The translations under genes and the position numbers were made by a program. From positions 1-35,503 of IMG/VR virus record IMGVR_UViG_3300025133_000340: a stretch of DNA of 35,503 bases; one strand, 5' to 3'. Every line of letters begins with the position of its first letter. The first letter of the stretch is position 1. Below are positions 6,601 through 12,598 of the stretch, one piece after another. Source of the stretch: a virus. The notes below the pieces were generated by a model. The model was not told the DNA's origin and made no database searches. It saw nothing but the letters and a program-made list of their open reading frames with translations.

Positions 6601-7398
6601 CTACTCATCATCATATGAAACGCCATGGTAGTCATACGGGCGCTCCTTCTCAAAGTGTTTGCTCGCGACGGCGGCAGCAATGCAGCCAGGAATCGTAAGA
6701 AAATCATTGGGAAAAGAAGCCTCGACAGGAGACACCAAACGATATTTCTCGCGCTTGATTCGATTTTCGCGTATATAATCCTCCGCACCGTTAATATCTG
6801 CGATATCAACAAGTAGGCTGTTCGTGTGAAACTCGCCGCGAGGGTAGTATTCAGTGGGGGCCAAGGTGCGCGAACAAACAACATCACGAAACTCATGACT
6901 CTCGCCAGTAGCAATCTCGTGGGTGATGTATTCCCATTTGATATTTTCGATGATGGCAAGTTCTTCTTCGGCATGGTCGCGCCAGTTCTTAACGCTCAGG
7001 AGAGCACCAATGCCCAGGCCGGCCTCTTCAAACTTCTCGGCGAACTTCTCGCGAGCAACCAAAGCCTTATTGGCATAATCACTCATATCACCCTTCTTGC
7101 TCATGCAAGTACGGCGAGTGTGTCCAGGCGCAGAACAATAAGAGCACTTGCGATTCTTGCCACGGTTGACAGTCTTGCTCAACTCTGCCTTGTGGCGATC
7201 GAGATTGCGCTGCGCGTAGTTGCGCTCCCAATCGTCACAGAAGTTGTCGTCTGCGATTTGCTTTTCGTAGTCGGCAATCATGTCCTTGTGATTCTGCTTC
7301 TTCGCCTCGCACGAACCCTTATTATGTCCAAGCTCGTAGCAATGGCCGCACCGAACAGTGCGCTTGTAGTTTCCGTTTTTATCAGTAGTGTACGACAT
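6601..7398 (-). CDS. CCHC zinc-knuckle protein
   Basis: 265 residues. Two C-x2-C-x4-H-x4-C zinc knuckles: C17, C20, H25, C30 and C85, C88, H93, C98, separated by a charged helical linker. The remaining ~165 residues are unassigned. CCHC knuckles bind single-stranded nucleic acid in other proteins, so an RNA- or ssDNA-binding role is likely but not shown. ATG at 7398 has a GGAGGG site; the promoter is 7430..7457. The pattern is better known from eukaryotic and retroviral proteins than from phages. Confidence 0.85.
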   Translation of the reverse strand: MSYTTDKNGNYKRTVRCGHCYELGHNKGSCEAKKQNHKDMIADYEKQIADDNFCDDWERNYAQRNLDRHKAELSKTVNRGKNRKCSYCSAPGHTRRTCMSKKGDMSDYANKALVAREKFAEKFEEAGLGIGALLSVKNWRDHAEEELAIIENIKWEYITHEIATGESHEFRDVVCSRTLAPTEYYPRGEFHTNSLLVDIADINGAEDYIRENRIKREKYRLVSPVEASFPNDFLTIPGCIAAAVASKHFEKERPYDYHGVSYDDE

Positions 7399-7429
7399 TT
7401 CAACCCTCCGTTGTGTCGTTTACGCTATA

Positions 7430-7457
7430 AGTATAGTTACGCAGCTTGAAGAGTCAA
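7430..7457 (-). promoter_or_regulatory. Promoter, TTGACT-N16-TATACT
   Basis: -35 TTGACT at 7452..7457, -10 TATACT at 7430..7435. Lies across the 3' end of 7437..7916 and drives the zinc-knuckle gene. Confidence 0.75.
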
Positions 7458-7916
7458 GAGCGCGTCCAACATATCAACAGTTCTTGGGAGTCCATCGCCC
7501 ACTGGATAAACCCAGCACTTTGAGCCCCACGGACTATAAATGTTTGTATTCTCTTCACAAAAAACCTCTAAAACGTGGTTAAGTTCAACGTCTTCCAAGA
7601 TATATTCTGGGGTTTCGTCGGGTTCCTCTTCGTGAATGTTATAAGCCACCCCAGCCTCGACCAACAAAACCATCATATGTTCCGTCAGTTCTTCGCCGGA
7701 GAGCGGCTCGTCGGAAAAAGAGTTCTCCGTAAAATACTCATAGCACGATGGATCATCGATGTGAGCCTGCATCTCAACATAACCATTTTTAAGTTCTATG
7801 AGGTGCATTTCAACTCCATTGTCATACCAGCCAAGATATCTGTGAGTAAAGCAGTTAATCACTTTCTCGTAGATATCCTTGCCATACTTGGGCTTAAAGA
7901 TCCAAGATGATTGCAT
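7437..7916 (-). CDS. Hypothetical acidic protein
   Basis: 159 residues, MQSSWIFKPKYGKDIYEKVI to LLTLQAA. Strongly acidic middle (about 80-125). No recognised domain, signal or span. ATG at 7916 follows the lipoprotein gene with an AGGT-type site, so the two are probably co-transcribed. An internal promoter-like site in the lipoprotein gene (8057..8084) could also serve it. Confidence 0.75.
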   Translation of the reverse strand: MQSSWIFKPKYGKDIYEKVINCFTHRYLGWYDNGVEMHLIELKNGYVEMQAHIDDPSCYEYFTENSFSDEPLSGEELTEHMMVLLVEAGVAYNIHEEEPDETPEYILEDVELNHVLEVFCEENTNIYSPWGSKCWVYPVGDGLPRTVDMLDALLTLQAA

Positions 7917-7928
7917 GTTTTTTACCTG

Positions 7929-8099
7929 CTATTTTGTGTAGGTTTTGGTGTGAGTGCATCGCACCTCACCAGTTGAGCCAATATGCTTGCATGTTTCTTG
8001 ATGATGCACGCGAGTCGGCTTAATGCCAACTGACGGCATTGGAACGTAGCAACCAGAAGATAAGAACGAAAATACAAGAGTAAAGATAATCTTTTTCAT
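7929..8099 (-). CDS. Small lipoprotein
   Basis: 56 residues. MKKIIFTLVFSFLSSGC is a lipoprotein signal with Cys17 as the lipidation site (LSSGC; Ser at -3 is less common). The mature part of 40 residues is basic with two more cysteines (C37, C48). ATG at 8099 lies two bases after the stop of 8101..8394. Probably exported and membrane-anchored; a role in lysis or exclusion is possible but not shown. Confidence 0.7.
   Translation of the reverse strand: MKKIIFTLVFSFLSSGCYVPMPSVGIKPTRVHHQETCKHIGSTGEVRCTHTKTYTK
8057..8084 (-). promoter_or_regulatory. Promoter-like site inside the lipoprotein gene, TTTACT-N16-TATCTT
   Basis: -35 TTTACT at 8079..8084, -10 TATCTT at 8057..8062 with GTTCT before the -10: a full match to the window's promoter family, but it lies 15 nt inside the signal-peptide coding region. 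It could drive 7437..7916 or be coincidental. Confidence 0.4.
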
Positions 8100-8100
8100 T

Positions 8101-8394
8101 TTATTCAACCGCCTTCAAGTAGGGGATTCCATTCGGCAAATCTCCGCTGACGATGCCGCCATGCTTCGCGCACACAACTGTTATAACATTAGTCGGCACC
8201 CAGCCATAAACCGTGCCGGTATAATCTTCCTTATCACTCGCATAAGGAGCTAACAACTCTTCGTAATAACTAGGAAAGCCGACTTCTACGGCATCATAAC
8301 TTTGAGCGTTGCTTGACCGTGGCGAACAATAGTTGTGTTCGCTAGCCTGCACACTCATCTCGAAGCCATCGGCACAGATGATTTTTTCATTCAT
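8101..8394 (-). CDS. Conserved phage protein (ICADGFEMSVQA type)
   Basis: 97 residues, MNEKIICADGFEMSVQASEH, with YTGTVYGWVP and GGIVSGDLPNGIPYL segments. I recognise this pattern from uncharacterised proteins of several phages; no function is known to me. ATG at 8394, just downstream of tRNA-Ile, presumably transcribed from the same promoter (8503..8530). Confidence 0.75.
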   Translation of the reverse strand: MNEKIICADGFEMSVQASEHNYCSPRSSNAQSYDAVEVGFPSYYEELLAPYASDKEDYTGTVYGWVPTNVITVVCAKHGGIVSGDLPNGIPYLKAVE

Positions 8395-8407
8395 TTATTT
8401 CTCCGTC

Positions 8408-8483
8408 TGGTCGGCCCGGTGGGACTTGAACCCACGACTCCCACCTTATAAGGATGACGCTCTAACCTCTGAGCTACGGGCCA
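8408..8483 (-). tRNA. tRNA-Ile (anticodon UAU)
   Basis: 76-nt cloverleaf with encoded CCA. Anticodon stem TCATC/GGTGG with loop CTTATAA gives UAU, which reads AUA directly. Acceptor closes with a U-G first pair; D-arm GCTCAGAGGTTAGAGC and T-loop TTCAAGT are normal. Confidence 0.9.
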
Positions 8484-8502
8484 GTAATCTGTTTACACCG
8501 CA

Positions 8503-8530
8503 ATCATAAGAACCAAAGGGTTCTAGTCAA
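8503..8530 (-). promoter_or_regulatory. Promoter for tRNA-Ile, TTGACT-N16-TATGAT
   Basis: -35 TTGACT at 8525..8530, -10 TATGAT at 8503..8508, GTTCT before the -10. The -35 overlaps the stop codon of 8527..8709. Confidence 0.8.
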
Positions 8531-8709
8531 GACTCAGAAACGAGAAGCAGCGTTTCTTCTCGTCGACTGTGTTCTTCGCCCTCAAGTATATATAATCTAA
8601 CAGGTTTTCCATTCCGCTCGCTTTCGATGACTTCAATAATCATCTTGGCCGGATAGATTTCTTTGTAGTTTGAATAAGCCGAAGGTATTACTAAGTCACC
8701 GACTTTCAT
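8527..8709 (-). CDS. MKVGDLV-family small protein
   Basis: 60 residues, MKVGDLVIPSAYSNYKEIYP to LLLVSES. Last gene of the two-gene operon that starts at 8918. ATG at 8709 overlaps the TAA of the upstream gene by one base. It lacks the usual V-x-W strand (VRLYIL instead). Function unknown. Confidence 0.8.
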   Translation of the reverse strand: MKVGDLVIPSAYSNYKEIYPAKMIIEVIESERNGKPVRLYILEGEEHSRREETLLLVSES

Positions 8710-8918
8710 TAGAGTACCACGATTGGGAGTTCGGCGACGTCTATTAAACTATACCAAGAGCCGCCAAGTTGTCCGTCAATAAGATCGGAGCCCCACACAA
8801 CTCTCCATTGCAGCCCGGTGTTGTCAGCAGACGGTCTGGTTTCGAGCACATGGCCGATGCCATTGTCGATAGGATCGTCCTTATGCGGAACATATTGTAC
8901 CAAATCGCCTATCTTCAT
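8709..8918 (-). CDS. MKIGDLV-family small protein, leaderless
   Basis: 69 residues, MKIGDLVQYVPHKDDPIDNG, with GIGHVLE and WRVVWGSD strands as in the family. ATG at 8918 is exactly 6 nt after the -10 TATGTT (8925..8930), so a leaderless message is predicted; no ribosome binding site can exist between them. Function unknown. Confidence 0.85.
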   Translation of the reverse strand: MKIGDLVQYVPHKDDPIDNGIGHVLETRPSADNTGLQWRVVWGSDLIDGQLGGSWYSLIDVAELPIVVL

Positions 8919-8924
8919 GTATCA

Positions 8925-8952
8925 AACATAAGTACAGATTATGAGGAGTAAA
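8925..8952 (-). promoter_or_regulatory. Promoter, TTTACT-N16-TATGTT
   Basis: -35 TTTACT at 8947..8952, -10 TATGTT at 8925..8930. The -35 overlaps the last codons of 8939..9136. Confidence 0.75.
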
Positions 8953-9136
8953 GGACTTCGATGTGTTTTCCGTTAACGTCTATCGGAGGTCCAGAGGATA
9001 TGTTCCACTGAACGAAATACAGTGGTCGATATTCCTTGTCGGGCGGGCCTCGGTCGATCTCAACCAAGAGGCCAATATCGCCTTCGTCGAAGGTATAGGT
9101 ATCTTCCGTCGCAATCACAATATCATTTACTTTCAC
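8939..9136 (-). CDS. MKVNDIV-family small protein
   Basis: 65 residues, GTG start at 9136. Family core modified to KVNDIV, then DIGLLVEI and YFVQWN strands. Its first 14 nt overlap the end of 9123..9302. Terminal sequence IEVLYSS differs from the usual VISESR because the next gene does not overlap it. Function unknown. Confidence 0.8.
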   Translation of the reverse strand: MKVNDIVIATEDTYTFDEGDIGLLVEIDRGPPDKEYRPLYFVQWNISSGPPIDVNGKHIEVLYSS

Positions 9137-9302
9137 TGATAACCTTCAACTCTATAACGTCGTACCACATGCGATCGTCGTCGAACCACTGTACCTCGAA
9201 GTAGACTACGCCGTCGTCATTCTCGTGGGAATCCAGTATTACACCTGTGCCCATTAGTTCTGGTGTGTGGTTGTTACGAACTACTAAATCACCGACTTTC
9301 AT
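9123..9302 (-). CDS. MKVGDLV-family small protein
   Basis: 59 residues read directly from the sequence: MKVGDLVVRNNHTPELMGTG, then VILDSHEN, VYFEVQWF and ending LKVISESK. ATG at 9302. The C-terminus S-E-S-K-stop shares 14 nt with the GTG start of 8939..9136. ATG overlaps the TAA of 9302..9502. Function unknown. Confidence 0.85.
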   Translation of the reverse strand: MKVGDLVVRNNHTPELMGTGVILDSHENDDGVVYFEVQWFDDDRMWYDVIELKVISESK

Positions 9303-9502
9303 TATGGATTTCCCATAATGTTTTCGTCATCGTCGATGAGGGGGCTCAACCTCAGTTCATGTTGAGGGTGTGTCTCTTGGTGGTCGCGGTCTGTGAACTG
9401 CACAGTCGCGTCGTCACCACCGACGAGGCGCGTCACTATCCCAGGCGTAGCACAGCCATCTCTAATATCATCAACATGCCAAACTAAATCACCGACTGTC
9501 AT
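9302..9502 (-). CDS. MTVGDLV-family small protein
   Basis: 66 residues, MTVGDLVWHVDDIRDGCATP with GIVTRLVGG and ATVQFTD strands (F in place of the family W). ATG at 9502 overlaps the TAA of the upstream gene by one base, so translation is probably coupled. Function unknown. Confidence 0.85.
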   Translation of the reverse strand: MTVGDLVWHVDDIRDGCATPGIVTRLVGGDDATVQFTDRDHQETHPQHELRLSPLIDDDENIMGNP

Positions 9503-9705
9503 TATAATACCTCGATTGCGTTTCTCGACAGATCGTGTTCATATCCAAACTGCGGAAATAAAACCCTGTGAATCCCAACGGGGCGCACCTTTATAACAAT
9601 GCCGAACTCACCTTTAATATAGTGGAGCATTTGTACGGCGGCGCCATCTTCAATATGCGACGAGCCGGGTTGGAATACGCATCGAACTAAGTCGCCTACT
9701 TTCAT
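9502..9705 (-). CDS. MKVGDLV-family small protein, leaderless
   Basis: 67 residues, MKVGDLVRCVFQPGSSHIED to NAIEVL, with FGIVIKV and HRVLFP strands. First gene of the 9705-8939 operon. ATG at 9705 is exactly 6 nt after the -10 TATGGT (9712..9717), so a leaderless start is predicted. Function unknown. Confidence 0.85.
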   Translation of the reverse strand: MKVGDLVRCVFQPGSSHIEDGAAVQMLHYIKGEFGIVIKVRPVGIHRVLFPQFGYEHDLSRNAIEVL

Positions 9706-9711
9706 GCAACA

Positions 9712-9739
9712 ACCATAAGAACCAAAAAATCAAAGTCTA
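9712..9739 (-). promoter_or_regulatory. Promoter, TAGACT-N16-TATGGT
   Basis: -35 TAGACT at 9734..9739, -10 TATGGT at 9712..9717, GTTCT before the -10. Overlaps the stop codon of 9737..9958. Confidence 0.75.
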
Positions 9740-9958
9740 GGCTTCTTGGATTATTATTACCAAGCCTTCAACCAAAGCATCTTCGCCAAGGTCACAGTCG
9801 TAGGGAATACTCGGCCACTTTATCTTCCACGAGGGCATCATGCCATCTGGGTATTCCGCAAGTTCGCCCGGGACACCCACTTCATAGCCTGGACCAATAG
9901 CCACCACGAGACCTATTTCATCATCATGTGCATCTTGCACCAAATCACCCGGCTTCAT
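9737..9958 (-). CDS. MKPGDLV-family small protein
   Basis: 73 residues, MKPGDLVQDAHDDEIGLVVA to VIIIQEA, with WKIKWPS as the V-x-W strand. ATG at 9958; its first 14 nt encode the last residues (N-E-A-G-stop) of the upstream gene. Function unknown. Confidence 0.85.
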   Translation of the reverse strand: MKPGDLVQDAHDDEIGLVVAIGPGYEVGVPGELAEYPDGMMPSWKIKWPSIPYDCDLGEDALVEGLVIIIQEA

Positions 9959-10154
9959 TTAGAACCTCCAGCCAATCGTCGAGCATAATATCAGGCTGGC
10001 CGGACAGATGCTCGGGCGAGACCCATTCGACCCGCCAGCGGTGGAACCGTGTCTTGTGCTGCCGGTATACCACACCAACAGGGTAGTATTCTTCGCCACC
10101 ATCTTCGTCTGGTCCCCATGCGTCAATAGATTTTACTAAATCACCGATTTTCAT
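9945..10154 (-). CDS. MKIGDLV-family small protein
   Basis: 69 residues, MKIGDLVKSIDAWGPDEDGG to DWLEVLNEAG, with VGVVYRQ and WRVEWVS strands. ATG at 10154 overlaps the stop of 10154..10321 (TGATG), which fixes the start three codons inside the longest frame. 14-nt overlap with the next gene. Function unknown. Confidence 0.85.
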   Translation of the reverse strand: MKIGDLVKSIDAWGPDEDGGEEYYPVGVVYRQHKTRFHRWRVEWVSPEHLSGQPDIMLDDWLEVLNEAG

Positions 10155-10321
10155 CATCTGCAACCGGGGCAGCGGTTATCGATCCATCGCTCAATCACGT
10201 TGCTGATAGCTTCCATGACGGCGCCGAAGTCCTCCTTGTCGTCGAGGCAGCGGGCCCTACATTTTTCCGCCAGTACCTCGCGAATGGCATTCTCAAGATT
10301 AAAGTTTTTATTTAGTTTCAT
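10154..10321 (-). CDS. Small non-family protein inside the array
   Basis: 55 residues read directly: MKLNKNFNLENAIREVLAEK, then CRARCLDDKEDFG and a C-terminus IDNRCPGCR. Helical, with four cysteines (C-x3-C and C-x2-C) that could bind zinc. It does not carry GDLV yet overlaps its upstream neighbour by the same 14 nt. Function unknown. Confidence 0.65.
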   Translation of the reverse strand: MKLNKNFNLENAIREVLAEKCRARCLDDKEDFGAVMEAISNVIERWIDNRCPGCR

Positions 10322-10499
10322 TTACGACCTCCAAAAAATCGGGGCGGGCAAATAGTGTTGGCCAGGGGCAATCGGCCCACAGAATGTAAGGCCGCCAACC
10401 GCCGGTCTGGCAGCGAACAACTAGGCCGAGTTCATCTGGTGTTCGACCATAGGTTTCGCATACTCTCGGCGCGATTCTTACCAAATCACCTATCTTCAT
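10308..10499 (-). CDS. MKIGDLV-family small protein, leaderless
   Basis: 63 residues, MKIGDLVRIAPRVCETYGRT to FLEVVNETK, with LGLVVRC and YILWAD strands. ATG at 10499 is exactly 6 nt after the -10 TATGGT (10506..10511), so it is predicted leaderless; the longer frame would start inside the promoter. Function unknown. Confidence 0.85.
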   Translation of the reverse strand: MKIGDLVRIAPRVCETYGRTPDELGLVVRCQTGGWRPYILWADCPWPTLFARPDFLEVVNETK

Positions 10500-10505
10500 A
10501 TCACA

Positions 10506-10533
10506 ACCATAGGAACGAATCAATCTTCGTCAA
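10506..10533 (-). promoter_or_regulatory. Promoter, TTGACG-N16-TATGGT
   Basis: -35 TTGACG at 10528..10533, -10 TATGGT at 10506..10511, GTTCC before the -10. Lies over the 3' end of the MazG-like gene. Confidence 0.75.
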
Positions 10534-10822
10534 CACTATCCAAAATAATTCTGCTAGAAAATCCGCCGCGCTGCTCTCGCTTGTCCTCCGCGACACTCTC
10601 TACGCCGTCAATGTCTAGGCCGTGAAGATTGCAGAGGGATAAAAAAACCTCAAAGATATCAGCAGCTTCTTCATAGCACGGGCTGTCTATAAACTCCTGC
10701 ATCTCCTCTTTCATCTTCTCAAAGAGCCACATTTCGTATTCATTTCGGGAACTTACGTGATAGCTACACGACCTTCCGCTTTCCTCAATAATGCGAGGGA
10801 TTAAATCTCTAACTAGCTTCAC
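10520..10822 (-). CDS. MazG/PRA-PH-like nucleotide pyrophosphohydrolase
   Basis: 100 residues, GTG start at 10822. The K-L-V-R-D-L-I-P-R-I-I beginning and the E-x3-E-x9-E-E-A-A-D-I-x-E-V pattern (residues about 38-60; E-E-x-x-D supply the metal site) are typical of MazG/phosphoribosyl-ATP pyrophosphohydrolase-like house-cleaning enzymes, which hydrolyse NTPs to NMP and pyrophosphate. Substrate cannot be told. It sits inside the GDLV array and overlaps its upstream neighbour by 14 nt like the array genes. Confidence 0.8.
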   Translation of the reverse strand: MKLVRDLIPRIIEESGRSCSYHVSSRNEYEMWLFEKMKEEMQEFIDSPCYEEAADIFEVFLSLCNLHGLDIDGVESVAEDKREQRGGFSSRIILDSVDED

Positions 10823-11018
10823 TTACCAACTCCAACTCACCTTCATGCCACCATCCGATTTCGTGCCGGGTTGACCAATGGATTTCGTAATATACAATCC
10901 CGTAATCATCTTCGTAAGCATCTAAAACAACACCATATTTATACTTCTTTGTGTCGGCGCCGAAACTTCTGAGGATCCCTGGTCGCAAGCTAACAACATC
11001 ACTTACTTGTATTGACAT
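10809..11018 (-). CDS. GDLV-family small protein (QVSDVV variant)
   Basis: 69 residues, MSIQVSDVVSLRPGILRSFG to LELVSEAS. The GDLV motif is changed to SDVV, but the YGVVLDA and YEIHWS strands and the terminal LELVSE match. Its last codons share 14 nt with the GTG start of the MazG-like gene. Function unknown. Confidence 0.8.
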   Translation of the reverse strand: MSIQVSDVVSLRPGILRSFGADTKKYKYGVVLDAYEDDYGIVYYEIHWSTRHEIGWWHEGELELVSEAS

Positions 11019-11019
11019 A

Positions 11020-11181
11020 TCAAGGTTCCGCTGGTTCGCTAAGATTTTTCAACTCATAGGCCAGCGACCAGCCCGGTGCGGCCGGCCACGCTACCTTGAC
11101 CATTTTTTTTCCGCAATCTATTATCAGCACTATCCCAAGGTCAGCGGTGGGAATATGTCTAACTAAATCACCGACTTTCAC
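11020..11181 (-). CDS. MKVGDLV-family small protein
   Basis: 53 residues read directly, GTG start at 11181: MKVGDLVRHIPTADLGIVLI, then VKVAWPA and a short tail ending SEPAEP. Stop lies one base before the next ATG. Its 5' end overlaps 11168..11359 by 14 nt. One of the shortest members. Function unknown. Confidence 0.8.
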   Translation of the reverse strand: MKVGDLVRHIPTADLGIVLIIDCGKKMVKVAWPAAPGWSLAYELKNLSEPAEP

Positions 11182-11359
11182 TTATGACCTCGATAAACTC
11201 TTCTGACATGGGTCCGTAACCGCTGTAAAGGCCTTTGGTTACAGGCAAAAGTTGCCAGTAGGCGCGTCCGTTACCTCGGTAGGAATCAGGGATAGCCTCA
11301 GTGATAATATAGTAACCAAACTTCGCTGGTAAAACTTGTACTAGGTCACCGACTTTCAT
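11168..11359 (-). CDS. MKVGDLV-family small protein
   Basis: 63 residues, MKVGDLVQVLPAKFGYYIIT to FIEVISESR. ATG at 11359. 14-nt overlaps at both ends. The V-x-W strand reads YWQLLP. The C-terminal EVISESR is the commonest form of the shared ending. Function unknown. Confidence 0.85.
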   Translation of the reverse strand: MKVGDLVQVLPAKFGYYIITEAIPDSYRGNGRAYWQLLPVTKGLYSGYGPMSEEFIEVISESR

Positions 11360-11546
11360 TGACTACCTCTAAAATAGACAGTTGGTAGTTGCCAGCCGCC
11401 GTGTATTTGCAAGCCCATTCGATATAGGCAGCGCCGGTCTCAGGCTGTGAAGGGTGCGGTGAGCTAGGCAGTTCGATTATTTTCAGCACAATACCATGGG
11501 GGCTATTGTTGTGTCGCCTGAACTTTACCAAATCACCTACTTGCAT
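11346..11546 (-). CDS. MQVGDLV-family small protein
   Basis: 66 residues, MQVGDLVKFRRHNNSPHGIV to LEVVNESR, with AYIEWAC strand. ATG at 11546; overlaps neighbours by 14 nt on each side. Function unknown. Confidence 0.85.
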   Translation of the reverse strand: MQVGDLVKFRRHNNSPHGIVLKIIELPSSPHPSQPETGAAYIEWACKYTAAGNYQLSILEVVNESR

Positions 11547-11712
11547 TTACAATCTCCAAATCCTCAATGGCAATCCAATCGGTAATATCACCGTATTGTA
11601 CGCAGACGTGATACATCTCTTTGTCGAATCGGGGGTGGCTGGCGACATTGACTACTAGGCCAAGACCAGCATAAAGTTCATCGTGGCATCTCACCAAATC
11701 ACCGACTTTCAC
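11533..11712 (-). CDS. MKVGDLV-family small protein
   Basis: 59 residues read directly, GTG start at 11712: MKVGDLVRCHDELYAGLGLV, then VCVQYGD and ending LEIVNASR. 14-nt overlaps on both sides. Function unknown. Confidence 0.85.
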   Translation of the reverse strand: MKVGDLVRCHDELYAGLGLVVNVASHPRFDKEMYHVCVQYGDITDWIAIEDLEIVNASR

Positions 11713-11872
11713 TAAGAGCCTCCGTCATCCACTTGCCAGCCCACATCGGATGCGCCAGCCAATCTTCAACGCCGCGAACCAAGGCGCCTCCCTTATCATT
11801 AAGTCTTATAACAACCCCAACAAAGGGTGTTATGCCAGGGCACGAAACGCGAACCAAATCACCGATCTTCAC
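11699..11872 (-). CDS. MKIGDLV-family small protein
   Basis: 57 residues read directly, GTG start at 11872: MKIGDLVRVSCPGITPFVGV, then GGALVRGVEDW and ending TEALSESR. 14-nt overlaps on both sides. Function unknown. Confidence 0.85.
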   Translation of the reverse strand: MKIGDLVRVSCPGITPFVGVVIRLNDKGGALVRGVEDWLAHPMWAGKWMTEALSESR

Positions 11873-12050
11873 TTATAACCTCTAAGTCATTGAGATTGAA
11901 CGTGTATTCGGCATCAAAAACTACCTTAACAAAAGTGAAGCCGACCACATCGGGCGCGTATACCTTCGTGACTACACCAATCATGTCTTCGTATAACCTA
12001 CCCTTTCGGGTCTTTCGCATGGATAACCTTACCAAATCACCGACTTTCAT
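11859..12050 (-). CDS. MKVGDLV-family small protein
   Basis: 63 residues, MKVGDLVRLSMRKTRKGRLY to LEVISEDR, with IGVVTKVY and VKVVFD strands. ATG at 12050 by family match; it overlaps the stop of 12047..12271 as ATGA. Function unknown. Confidence 0.85.
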   Translation of the reverse strand: MKVGDLVRLSMRKTRKGRLYEDMIGVVTKVYAPDVVGFTFVKVVFDAEYTFNLNDLEVISEDR

Positions 12051-12271
12051 GCTCTGCTCATTATGTGAAACATATCTTGTGAGGTGTTGAAATCTTGGGA
12101 GCGCCACGCATCGGTATACGTTTTGCCGCTACTCCAAGTCACTTCAATCATAAGCGAGTCGTCCATACCGCCGCCATAGTCCCAATAAGTAGCTATCACG
12201 ACGCCGACATCTCCGTCAGAACATCCAATAATGTCACCTATTCTTGGGTATCTGGAGTTAACATGCTTCAT
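12047..12271 (-). CDS. RIGDII-family small protein
   Basis: 74 residues, MKHVNSRYPRIGDIIGCSDG to HIMSRA. The GDII motif sits nine residues further in than usual; GVVIATY and IEVTWSS follow as in the family. ATG at 12271 overlaps the stop of the upstream gene. Function unknown. Confidence 0.8.
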   Translation of the reverse strand: MKHVNSRYPRIGDIIGCSDGDVGVVIATYWDYGGGMDDSLMIEVTWSSGKTYTDAWRSQDFNTSQDMFHIMSRA

Positions 12272-12537
12272 GCTCTGCTTATAACCTTGAATAAACCAAT
12301 ACCACTCTTGCTTTTAACTTGAACGTAAGAAATGAGTTGATCGGCACCATAAATGCGATTACCGCTATCACCATACATGGCTGGGCGAGGGCCCGAGCCA
12401 TTAGTGTTCCAATGAATTTTTATCATCTCGCACTGTTCGTCGTAAGCAACCACGTGCTTCATCGTACGAATTTCCAATACGATGCCGGTCTGCTTAGAGC
12501 CGGCAGTGTTATACCACACCAAATCACCAATCTTCAT
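12268..12537 (-). CDS. MKIGDLV-family small protein, leaderless, operon head
   Basis: 89 residues, MKIGDLVWYNTAGSKQTGIV to LFKVISRA; the longest typical member, with MIKIHWNTN strand. ATG at 12537 is exactly 6 nt after the -10 TATACT (12544..12549), so a leaderless message is predicted. Head of a run of nine genes continuing to the MazG-like gene. Function unknown. Confidence 0.85.
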   Translation of the reverse strand: MKIGDLVWYNTAGSKQTGIVLEIRTMKHVVAYDEQCEMIKIHWNTNGSGPRPAMYGDSGNRIYGADQLISYVQVKSKSGIGLFKVISRA

Positions 12538-12543
12538 AAATGA

Positions 12544-12571
12544 AGTATAGAAACAGGTGGTCCAAAGTCAA
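12544..12571 (-). promoter_or_regulatory. Promoter, TTGACT-N16-TATACT
   Basis: -35 TTGACT at 12566..12571, -10 TATACT at 12544..12549. Head of the longest array operon. Confidence 0.8.
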
Positions 12572-12598
12572 ACAAAAATTTCTCTCCGCTGTGATTCG

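Noticed and set aside
8690-12540. Regularly spaced near-identical stretches (ACCAAATCACCGACTTTCAT-like) about every 180 bases look like a CRISPR or iteron array.
   Set aside because: Each copy is the start codon region of a GDLV gene read on the opposite strand; spacing equals gene length and the intervals are coding, with no cas genes.
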